DNA from: an uncultured Pelagibacteraceae bacterium
GTDB taxonomy: Bacteria; Pseudomonadota; Alphaproteobacteria; Pelagibacterales; Pelagibacteraceae
Reading direction: 5' to 3'
NCBI GenBank assembly: GCA_902565325.1
Contig: CACFEM010000038.1
Coordinates: forward strand, 1 to 6,341
DNA length: 6,341 nucleotides
The first letter of the stretch is position 1, and each line of letters opens with the position of its first letter. The translations under genes and the position numbers were made by a program. Shown in pieces: positions 1 through 6,341 of this stretch. The notes beneath the pieces were generated by a model, which saw only the letters and a list, made by a program, of their open reading frames with translations, searched no databases and was not told the origin of the DNA.

Positions 1-1363
1 TTTGAATTACAACATATCCTAATCGAAATCCAACACCAGTTAGTGTTACAACACCAACTATAATTCCGATTGCTGCAGCTGCAGCTCCAACAGCTAAAGT
101 ATTTTTTGCTCCTTGTGATAAACACTGAACGAGATCTTTGATTGTAAGTCTATTTGTTTTTTTTACAAAACCAATTAATACGCATGCTATAATTGAAATT
201 ACTGCAGCATAGTCAGGTGTACGACCAATCAAAATTAAATAAACTAAAAGTATTAATGGTGCCAAGGACAACCAGTTATCTTTAACTACTGATAAAAATT
301 TTGGCACTTCTTCATCTGTTAACCCTCTAAGGCCCAGCTTTTTAGCTTCCAGGTGAACCATTATAAATATGCCAAAATAATGAAGTAAAGCAGGAATAAG
401 TGCTGCTGCTAAAATATCTCTAAGTGGAACTTCTAAATATTCTACCATTATAAATGCTGCAGCTCCGAGTATTGGGGGTGTAATTTGGCCACCTGTAGAA
501 GCTGTTGCTTCTACAGCTCCAGAAAAATGTGGTGGATAGCCAACTTTTTTCATTGCTGGAATTGTTAAAGACCCAGTCGTAACAGTATTAGCGATAGATG
601 AACCAGAAATAGTTCCTAAAAAAGCTGATGAAAAAATCGCAACTTTTGCTGGACCTCCAGAATATTTTCCAGCTATTACCATTGCTAAATCAATAAAAAG
701 CTGGCCCAATCCAATTCTTGTTGCAAGTACACCAAATAATATAAATAAAAAAACATATTGAGCCATAACCCCGACAGCAATTCCATAGATTCCTTGATTA
801 GTAAGGTAAATATGATTTACAAAACCAACCCAACTAGCGCCTCCATGTTTTAAAGCACCAGGAAAATAAGGTCCAAAAATAGCAAACAAAATAAAGAGCA
901 CACAAATTAAAGGTAGAGTAAAACCAATTGATCTTCTTGCGGCCTCTAAAGTTAATACTATCAAGAAAGATCCCATTATAATGTCTATATTTTCAGGATT
1001 ACCAACCCTTGGAGCTAAAACCTCTGGAGGTAGTAAGGGTAAATATAAAGCTGAAATAACTACTAAAATTGAAAGAATTATATCAATAAGAGGTGTGTTA
1101 TAATTTTTTTTACTATGATCAATTTTTTTCCAACTATAAAAAATAAAAACTAAACCTACAACGAAAGAGATATGTATTCCTCTATGCAAAATTTCTCTAA
1201 TTGTACCAAAACCAGAAGCATAGAAATGATAAACAGACATTAATGCTAAAACTAAAAAAGCAAAAGATTTTAAAAAATTTTTTAATTCCCTCTCATTAGT
1301 TTTAACCTCATATCTTTTTTGTAAATCAGAAACTTTTTTTTGTGAAATATTAAACTGAGACAT
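1..1363 (-). CDS. TRAP transporter permease, TAXI-associated fused small/large subunit type (partial, C-terminus missing)
   Basis: This is the membrane part of a tripartite ATP-independent periplasmic (TRAP) importer, which uses an ion gradient to bring organic acids in from its binding protein. The reading frame is open from ATG at 1363 to the left edge: 454 codons with no stop. Family members of the fused type are usually well over 600 residues, so roughly the last third lies outside the window. Hydrophobic segments near residues 31-50, 62-78, 91-110 and 147-165 form the small-subunit-like N-terminal part. From about residue 190 the DctM-like large subunit begins, with the hallmark stretch 250-306 containing GTISGSSIANT, GSLTIPAMKK, GAVEATASTGGQ and TPPILGAAAF. 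More membrane segments follow near 316-337, 365-400 and 418-442. The start is the first Met; the next one (residue 42) lies inside the first membrane segment. It follows the binding-protein gene by 49 bp, as expected for its partner. The family call is firm; the substrate cannot be read from sequence. Confidence 0.95.
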   Translation of the reverse strand, partial: MSQFNISQKKVSDLQKRYEVKTNERELKNFLKSFAFLVLALMSVYHFYASGFGTIREILHRGIHISFVVGLVFIFYSWKKIDHSKKNYNTPLIDIILSILVVISALYLPLLPPEVLAPRVGNPENIDIIMGSFLIVLTLEAARRSIGFTLPLICVLFILFAIFGPYFPGALKHGGASWVGFVNHIYLTNQGIYGIAVGVMAQYVFLFILFGVLATRIGLGQLFIDLAMVIAGKYSGGPAKVAIFSSAFLGTISGSSIANTVTTGSLTIPAMKKVGYPPHFSGAVEATASTGGQITPPILGAAAFIMVEYLEVPLRDILAAALIPALLHYFGIFIMVHLEAKKLGLRGLTDEEVPKFLSVVKDNWLSLAPLILLVYLILIGRTPDYAAVISIIACVLIGFVKKTNRLTIKDLVQCLSQGAKNTLAVGAAAAAIGIIVGVVTLTGVGFRLGYVVIQ

Positions 1364-1370
1364 GAAAAAT

Positions 1371-1396
1371 GCCCTAGATCAAAATAGATCTAGGGC
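1371..1396 (-). promoter_or_regulatory. Intercistronic hairpin over the permease ribosome-binding region
   Basis: A perfect 10-bp inverted repeat, GCCCTAGATC at 1371-1380 and GATCTAGGGC at 1387-1396, encloses a 6-nt AT loop. Read on the minus strand it lies between the binding-protein stop and the permease start. It is followed by ATTTTTC and then the permease ATG. Its 3' arm carries AGGG (1375 to 1372), 8 nt before that ATG, which is the only Shine-Dalgarno-like sequence there. Folding would hide it. Possible roles are lowering permease translation relative to binding protein, a leaky terminator (the T run has only five Ts), or a 3'-end stabiliser for the upstream message. The structure is seen directly; the role is inferred. 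Confidence 0.75.
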
Positions 1397-1412
1397 AGTA
1401 TATTTTTATTAA

Positions 1413-2420
1413 TTATTTTATTAGTCCTGCTTCTTTATAGAACTTTTCTGCACCAGGGTGTAATGGTACTCCTACTCCCGAAAGGGCTGTATCAGGTGTA
1501 ATTGTTTTCCCTTTTGCATGTCCTACATCCATTAGCTTTCTAGACTCCTTATTCCACAAAGCTTTTGTTATTTTATATATTAAATCAGTATCTTCTTTTG
1601 CAGATGTAAACCACTGAGCACCAACAGCTACAGTATTAACTGCATCTACGCCTTCATAAGTTCCTGATGGTATCGGACTTTCAGAAAAGAACCCATATTT
1701 TGAAGTTAGAGCTTTTGCTCCAGCACCATCAATTGGCACTAATTTAATATCAACTGCAGATGCAAGCTCAACTATTGCACCAGTTGGATAGCCAGCTACA
1801 ACAAAAATAGCATCAACTTTACCATTTCTTAAAGCATCAGTTGCTGCTTTTCCTTTTAAAGCTTCTGCTTTAACATCACTAGTGCTTAATCCATTTGACT
1901 CTAAGATTAATTTAGCATCTACAAATGTACCAGAACCTGGCTCATCCAAAGATACTCTTTTTCCTTTTAAGTCTTTAACTGAATTAATATTACTTTTTTT
2001 TAAAGCTACTAAATGAATATGTTCCTGGAATAAAGCCGCAATAGTTCTCAAATCTTTTGCAGGTTCTTTACCTTCCATTGTTCCTGTTCCAGTGTAAGCC
2101 CAATAAGCAACATCAGATTGTGCAAATCCAGAATTTCTTAATCCTGAAATAATAGCGTTTACATTATCAACTGAACCTCTGGAAGAAACAGCAGATGCAA
2201 TCAAACCATCAACTCCACAACTTCCACCTTTTCCACATTCCCTTGATCCTGGAGGTTTTGAAATAGCATTGGCTATCATTCCTCCTACTGGATAATAGGT
2301 ATAAGCAGTTCCTCCAGTACCAATTGTAAAGAAAGTCAATTCATTAGAAATTGCTTTCCCTACAAATGAGCCTGAAAGAAACAAAAAAACTGCAAATGTT
2401 CTAAATAATTTTTTAAACAT
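1413..2420 (-). CDS. TAXI family TRAP transporter solute-binding protein
   Basis: This is the periplasmic binding protein that captures the substrate and delivers it to the adjacent TRAP permease. At 335 residues it has normal length for the TAXI family (COG2358 type). A signal peptide is clear: Lys/Arg at residues 3-7, a hydrophobic core at about 9-20, and a likely cleavage site after A-I-S at 23-25. The mature N-terminus carries TIGTGGTAYTYYPVGG (32-47), the usual TAXI opening with a Gly-rich loop. It is followed by CGKGGSCGVDGL (62-73), DEPGSGTFVDA (159-169), a pocket-loop motif, and FVVAGYPTGAI (206-216). Two cysteines (62 and 68) could form a disulfide in the periplasm. The start is set by a strong Shine-Dalgarno sequence just upstream. 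An 80-bp gap separates it from the upstream synthetase gene, so a separate promoter is possible, but none is convincing. Known TAXI ligands include glutamate/glutamine and 2-oxoglutarate; here the neighbouring acetoacetyl-CoA synthetase hints at a keto acid, which is inference. Confidence 0.95.
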   Translation of the reverse strand: MFKKLFRTFAVFLFLSGSFVGKAISNELTFFTIGTGGTAYTYYPVGGMIANAISKPPGSRECGKGGSCGVDGLIASAVSSRGSVDNVNAIISGLRNSGFAQSDVAYWAYTGTGTMEGKEPAKDLRTIAALFQEHIHLVALKKSNINSVKDLKGKRVSLDEPGSGTFVDAKLILESNGLSTSDVKAEALKGKAATDALRNGKVDAIFVVAGYPTGAIVELASAVDIKLVPIDGAGAKALTSKYGFFSESPIPSGTYEGVDAVNTVAVGAQWFTSAKEDTDLIYKITKALWNKESRKLMDVGHAKGKTITPDTALSGVGVPLHPGAEKFYKEAGLIK

Positions 2421-2424
2421 AAAT

Positions 2425-2430
2425 CTCCTT
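2425..2430 (-). promoter_or_regulatory. Strong ribosome-binding site of the TAXI binding-protein gene
   Basis: Read on the minus strand the sequence is AGAAGGAGATTTATG, with AAGGAG ending 4 nt before the start codon. It fixes the start at 2420. It stands out because neither the synthetase nor the helicase has a recognisable site, and the permease has only a weak one inside a hairpin. This fits the need to make binding protein in excess of the membrane subunit. Confidence 0.8.
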
Positions 2431-2500
2431 CTATTTCATATTTTTATTAATAATTATTCAAGCATATCATCTAAGAATATCGAATTCTAATAGTTTATAT

Positions 2501-4462
2501 TTAGAAACTTAATTCTTTTAAATTACTATATTGTTCAAGAGCTTCGGGATTTGCTAAGGCTTCGATGTTTTTAATTTTACTTCCTTCTAACTTACTTTTA
2601 ACTGCTAGTTCAACTATTTTGCCACTTTTTGTTCGAGGTATATCTTTTACAACAATAATTTTACTTGGAACATGTCTAGGAGATGCATTTTTTTTTATTT
2701 GTAATTTAATTTTGTTAATTAATTCTGCTGTTAATGAATAATTTTTGCTCATTACAATAAATAAAACTATTCTAACATCATTGTCCCATGATTGTCCTAC
2801 AACAATAGACTCTTTTATTTCTTTAAACTTTTCAACTTCTGAATATATCTCTGCTGTTCCAAGTCTTACACCTCCTGGATTTAAAGTGGTATCTGATCTT
2901 CCATGAATTATATATCCACCACTATTTTTTATCTCTGCGTAATCTCCATGGTGCCATATATTTTTAAATCTATTAAAATAAGCACTCTTAAGTTTAATAT
3001 CATTTTTATCATTCCAAAACTTTAAAGGCATTGATGGAAAAGGATTTTTACAGACAAGTTCTCCTTTACTATTTTTTAAAGACTTCCCTTTATCACTTAA
3101 AACATCTACATCTAAAGCCAAACCATTGTTTTGTATTTCTCCTATATTCACTGGCTGATATAAATTTCCTAATACGAAGCATGAGACAATGTCAGTACCA
3201 CCAGAAATAGATGACAAGTGCACATTTTTTTTAATATGCTTATAAACATATTTAAAACTTTCTTCTGAAAGAGGTGAGCCAGTTGAACAAATTGTTCTTA
3301 GTTTATTTAGTTTAAATTTATATTTTAATTTTGGTTTAAATTTTCTTAAAGCATCTACATACTTCGCACTTATTCCAAATAAAGTTATTTTTTCTCTTTG
3401 TGCTATTTTCAAAAGCAAATCGGATGATTTAAACATTGGTGATCCATCAAAAAGAACAATAGATGCCTTCGAAGCTAATGAACTAACCAACCAATTCCAC
3501 ATCATCCATCCACATGTGGTAAAATAAAAAACGTTATCATTTTCTTTAATATTACAATGTAATTGATGTTCCTTCATATGCTGGATTAAAACACCACCAG
3601 ATCGATGACAAATGCATTTAGGTTTTCCAGTAGTTCCACTTGAATATAATATTGCTAACTCTGTTTCAAAATCAAATCTTTTGAAATCAATTTTTTCAGT
3701 ATTAGTTTGCATTAACTCATTCCATTTAAATAAATTAATTTTTTTAAATTTATATTTATTTTTAATAAACTTTTTTCCAGGATAGTTACTAATTACAACA
3801 CTTTTAATTGATGGAATTAATTTTAAAATCTCTGGAAGTCTATTTAAAATATCTATTTTTTTTCCATTATAAAAATACTGATCAGTAATGAATAAAACTT
3901 TTGGATTAATTTGAGAAAATCTTTCTATAACACCTTTAGATCCAAAATCAGGACTACAAGAAGACCAAATACCTCCCAAAGAAGTTGTAGCAATGAATGC
4001 TTCAACAGTTTCAATAGTATTTGGCATATATGCAGCTACTCTATCTCCTTTTTTAATATTTATTTTTTTTAGAAACTTTGAAATTTTATTAGTATTTAAA
4101 TTTAATTGTCTCCATGATCTTTCTTCTCTAAATCCATTTTCACTAATAAAGGTTACTGCTTTGTCATTGTTGTTTTTAGATAATAAATTTTCACCAAAAT
4201 TTAGTCTGCTGCCTGGTAAAAATAAATTTTTATAAAAAGTCTTTGATTTTCTGAAATTTTTATTACTTTTAAATCCCTTTATTTTGCTAAAATCCCAAAA
4301 TCTACTCCAAAACTCAGGTGAATTTTTAATACTCCAATTTAATAATTTTTTATAGTTTTTATTAAATTTTATTTTTAATTTTTTTGAAATGTAATTTTCA
4401 AAAGCAAATAAATTTGAATTTTTTTTTACAATTATAGAAGGTTGCCAAAGTTTTTTACTCAT
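2501..4462 (-). CDS. Acetoacetate--CoA ligase (acetoacetyl-CoA synthetase)
   Basis: This cytoplasmic enzyme activates acetoacetate with ATP and CoA to acetoacetyl-CoA, AMP and PPi (EC 6.2.1.16), feeding thiolase or polyester and lipid synthesis. At 653 residues it has full length for the family. The N-terminal acyl-CoA-synthetase cap includes LPGSRLNFGENLL (82-94). The ANL adenylating motifs follow in order: YSSGTTGKPK phosphate loop (273-282), SGGTDI (420-425), HHGDYAEI (504-511), GRSDTTLNPGGVRLG (521-535) at the hinge, and PRTKSGK (609-615) with the expected catalytic Lys 615. The C-terminal ALANPEALEQY (635-645) is typical of acetoacetyl-CoA synthetases rather than acetyl-CoA synthetases. 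No key residue is missing. The first 100 residues hold 20 Lys and 15 Asn, an extreme bias. The start is the first ATG; no Shine-Dalgarno is visible before it. It heads the leftward unit and is followed after 80 bp by the TAXI protein gene. Activity on related short beta-keto or branched acids cannot be excluded. Confidence 0.94.
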   Translation of the reverse strand: MSKKLWQPSIIVKKNSNLFAFENYISKKLKIKFNKNYKKLLNWSIKNSPEFWSRFWDFSKIKGFKSNKNFRKSKTFYKNLFLPGSRLNFGENLLSKNNNDKAVTFISENGFREERSWRQLNLNTNKISKFLKKINIKKGDRVAAYMPNTIETVEAFIATTSLGGIWSSCSPDFGSKGVIERFSQINPKVLFITDQYFYNGKKIDILNRLPEILKLIPSIKSVVISNYPGKKFIKNKYKFKKINLFKWNELMQTNTEKIDFKRFDFETELAILYSSGTTGKPKCICHRSGGVLIQHMKEHQLHCNIKENDNVFYFTTCGWMMWNWLVSSLASKASIVLFDGSPMFKSSDLLLKIAQREKITLFGISAKYVDALRKFKPKLKYKFKLNKLRTICSTGSPLSEESFKYVYKHIKKNVHLSSISGGTDIVSCFVLGNLYQPVNIGEIQNNGLALDVDVLSDKGKSLKNSKGELVCKNPFPSMPLKFWNDKNDIKLKSAYFNRFKNIWHHGDYAEIKNSGGYIIHGRSDTTLNPGGVRLGTAEIYSEVEKFKEIKESIVVGQSWDNDVRIVLFIVMSKNYSLTAELINKIKLQIKKNASPRHVPSKIIVVKDIPRTKSGKIVELAVKSKLEGSKIKNIEALANPEALEQYSNLKELSF

Positions 4463-4635
4463 TTTATTAAATTAAATTACTGTTATAGAATTAATCTTAT
4501 TTATGATAATCTCACTAACATTTAAAAGAAAATGAGAACTTTTTACCCTCCGATTCGGTCATGTTTTAGTCTATTTTTGTTCTTTAGCAGTAACAATATC
4601 TGGTAGGTAAAAAAAAAGAAGCACAAAAGATAGAA
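4463..4635. promoter_or_regulatory. Divergent intergenic spacer, presumed to hold both promoters
   Basis: The synthetase and helicase genes diverge from this 173-bp spacer, so promoters for both must lie here or overlap the gene starts. The best, weak, candidate for the leftward gene is TATAAC on the minus strand at about 4487-4482, some 20 nt before its start, with no good -35 box. For the rightward gene, TATGAT at 4502-4507 is a -10-like match, also without a convincing -35. Around 4543-4562 the otherwise AT-rich spacer becomes about half GC and holds CCGATTCGG (4550-4558), a short interrupted palindrome. A run of nine A lies at 4609-4617. The presence of promoters is inferred from gene orientation; the exact boxes are uncertain. 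Confidence 0.5.
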
Positions 4636-6341
4636 ATGACTAAAAATAAAATTACAGCTGTTCTCGGTCCTACAAATACAGGCAAAACCTATCTTGCTAT
4701 CGAAACCATGCTTTCTTTTGAGAGTGGCATGATTGGATTTCCACTTAGATTACTTGCTAGAGAAGTATATGACAAAGTAATCAAGAAAATAAGTTTAGAT
4801 AAAGTTGCACTTATAACTGGAGAAGAAAAAATAATCCCATCTAATGCAAAATATTTTTTATGCACAGTGGAGTCTATGCCAATTGACAAACATCTTGAGT
4901 TTGTTGGCGTTGACGAGATTCAAATGTGCTCTGATCATGAAAGAGGTCATATTTTTACTGATAGACTTTTAAATATGAGGGGGGAAAAACTCACAATGCT
5001 AATGGGCTCAAGTACCATTAAAAATATTATTTCAAAATTAGATGGAGATATTGAATTTATAAATAGAGAAAGACTATCTAAACTTACCTACGCTGGTCAT
5101 AAAAAAGTATCAAGAATTGACAGAAAAACAGCAATCATCGCGTTTTCAGCAGAGGAGGTTTACGCCATTGCTGAGTTAATAAGAAGACAAAAGGGTGGTG
5201 CCGCTATTGTAATGGGATCACTAAGTCCAAAAACAAGAAATGCTCAAGTTGAATTATATCAATCTGGGGATGTTGATTTCCTAGTTGCAACAGATGCAAT
5301 TGGGATGGGAATAAACATGGATTTAGATTTTGTTTATTTTTCAAATGTTAAGAAATTTGATGGAAAAAAATTAAGAAGATTAAATTTATCTGAAATAGGT
5401 CAAATAGCCGGTAGAGCTGGTCGATACCTTAACGATGGAAGTTTTGGTATTACTGGTGATTGTAAAGAAATATCTCCAGAAGAGGTAGAATTATTAGAAA
5501 ATCATAAATTTGAAGAAATAAGAACTTTGTTTTGGAGAAATTCAAATCTTAATTTCAATAACCCAATTAGTTTAATTAAAAGTTTAGAGGAAAAACCTCA
5601 GGTGGAATGGCTAAGAAAAATTCATGAATGTGAGGATGAAAAAGCACTTAAATATTTTTTAAAAGATCAAAAAATTTTAAATAAAGAATTTGATAAGAAA
5701 ACTTTAATGCTCTTGTGGGAATGTTGCCAAATTCCTGATTTTGTAAAAAAAACTTATGGAAATCATTTTGAAGTTATTGGAAATGTATTTAAGTTTTTAA
5801 CTAGCAAAAAAGGACTAATTTCTGAAGATTATATGAGATTACAGCTTATGAAACTAGATAAATTAGATGGAAATGTAGATTCTTTATCAAATAGAATTGC
5901 AAATGTCAGGACTTGGTCATATGTTTCGAATAAAAATAATTGGGTAGAAAATCAAAGTTATTGGATTGAAAAAACTAAACACTTAGAAGATAGACTTTCA
6001 GACAGATTACATGAAGAACTTACTAAAACTTTTATTGACAAAAGAGCAAGCGTGCTCGCTAGAGGTTTAAAACAAGATATGGAATTTAAAACTGAAATTT
6101 TACAAAACAATGATGTTAAAATTGACGATCAATTCATCGGAAAGATAAAAGGGCTAAAATTAGAACTAGATTTAAAAAAAGGTGCTTTGGAAACTGATAT
6201 TAAATCTTTAAAAAAAGCTGCAAGACAAACTATTGGTCCGGAATTAGAAAAACGTGTTCAATCAATAATTGATACAGGATTAATTAGTTTGAATGAAGAT
6301 TTTAAAATTTACTGGAATGATTTCCCAATTGCTAAATTAAC
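4636..6341 (+). CDS. SUV3-like ATP-dependent RNA helicase (partial, C-terminus missing)
   Basis: This is a superfamily 2 helicase related to mitochondrial SUV3, which unwinds structured RNA for degradation. The frame is open from ATG at 4636 to the right edge: 568 codons with no stop. Motifs in order are Walker A GPTNTGKT (11-18), GFPLRLLAREVYDK (34-47) as motif Ia, VDEIQ (92-96) as the Walker B/DEIQ box of the SUV3 family, MGSST (123-127) as motif III, VATDAIGMGIN (217-227) as motif V and QIAGRAGR (256-263) as motif VI. A helical region follows at about 290-480. It is followed by the Lys-rich C-terminal part known from alphaproteobacterial homologues, with DDQFIGKIKGLKLELD (497-512) and KKAARQTIGPELEKRV (526-541). 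Bacterial relatives are commonly 700-1000 residues, so the C-terminus lies outside. The helicase core begins almost at residue 1, without the mitochondrial targeting extension. The start is supported by the core position and an in-frame stop at 4591 with no ATG between. No good Shine-Dalgarno is seen. The cellular role in bacteria is poorly defined. Confidence 0.93.
   Translation, partial: MTKNKITAVLGPTNTGKTYLAIETMLSFESGMIGFPLRLLAREVYDKVIKKISLDKVALITGEEKIIPSNAKYFLCTVESMPIDKHLEFVGVDEIQMCSDHERGHIFTDRLLNMRGEKLTMLMGSSTIKNIISKLDGDIEFINRERLSKLTYAGHKKVSRIDRKTAIIAFSAEEVYAIAELIRRQKGGAAIVMGSLSPKTRNAQVELYQSGDVDFLVATDAIGMGINMDLDFVYFSNVKKFDGKKLRRLNLSEIGQIAGRAGRYLNDGSFGITGDCKEISPEEVELLENHKFEEIRTLFWRNSNLNFNNPISLIKSLEEKPQVEWLRKIHECEDEKALKYFLKDQKILNKEFDKKTLMLLWECCQIPDFVKKTYGNHFEVIGNVFKFLTSKKGLISEDYMRLQLMKLDKLDGNVDSLSNRIANVRTWSYVSNKNNWVENQSYWIEKTKHLEDRLSDRLHEELTKTFIDKRASVLARGLKQDMEFKTEILQNNDVKIDDQFIGKIKGLKLELDLKKGALETDIKSLKKAARQTIGPELEKRVQSIIDTGLISLNEDFKIYWNDFPIAKL

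Noticed and set aside
2444..2453. Palindrome TTATTAATAA upstream of the TAXI gene as an operator
   Set aside because: A 10-base palindrome made only of A and T is expected by chance in sequence this AT-rich.
2474..2488. Hairpin AGAAT/ATTCT between synthetase and TAXI gene as a terminator
   Set aside because: The stem is only 5 bp and AT-rich, and no T run follows on the minus strand. Read-through into the TAXI gene is more likely.
3993..4235. 80-codon open frame on the plus strand inside the synthetase gene
   Set aside because: It lies wholly antisense to the conserved synthetase coding sequence, has no ribosome-binding site, and its Phe/Leu/Ser-rich product is what the complement of Lys/Asn-rich codons gives.
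4518..4562. Minus-strand 15-codon ORF starting at 4562
   Set aside because: Too short, no ribosome-binding site, and it ends well before the synthetase start with no sign of coupling.
4532..4606. Small plus-strand ORF of 24 codons before the helicase as a leader peptide gene
   Set aside because: No Shine-Dalgarno sequence, unusual Phe/Ser-rich composition typical of chance frames, and no run of regulatory codons. Kept only as part of the spacer observation.
4689..4889. 66-codon open frame on the minus strand inside the helicase gene
   Set aside because: It is antisense to the helicase motif Ia region, which is clearly coding on the plus strand, and its product resembles no family I know.

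Overview
This window looks like chromosome from an AT-rich marine alphaproteobacterium, most likely of the SAR11/Pelagibacter type. By eye it is roughly 30% GC. The proteins are rich in Lys, Asn and Ile, the spacers are short, and the right-hand gene encodes the SUV3-like helicase typical of Alphaproteobacteria. The taxonomic call is inference; no rRNA or other marker gene is present.

Layout. Three genes run leftward and look like one transcription unit, in the order acetoacetyl-CoA synthetase (4462 to 2501), TAXI-type TRAP solute-binding protein (2420 to 1413), and fused TRAP permease (1363 to beyond the left edge). A 173-bp divergent spacer (4463-4635) separates them from a rightward gene for a SUV3-like DEAD/H-family RNA helicase, which starts at 4636 and is cut by the right edge. 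Both the permease (454 codons present) and the helicase (568 codons present) are open at the window edge.

How the genes work together. The periplasmic TAXI protein and the fused small/large-subunit permease form one ion-coupled organic-acid importer. The synthetase just upstream would activate acetoacetate, or a closely related acid, to its CoA thioester. The simplest reading is an uptake-and-activation unit for a keto acid. The substrate link is inferred from gene order and is not proven by sequence.

Expression signals. The binding-protein gene has a strong Shine-Dalgarno sequence, while the synthetase has none visible. Between binding protein and permease lies a perfect 10-bp hairpin (1371-1396). 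Its 3' arm, read on the minus strand, holds the only Shine-Dalgarno-like bases for the permease and is followed by a short T run. This is the most interesting non-coding structure here and would fit lower output of permease than of binding protein.

I see no mobile element, CRISPR array, tRNA, rRNA or clear new system. The region looks like ordinary core or accessory metabolism plus RNA turnover.
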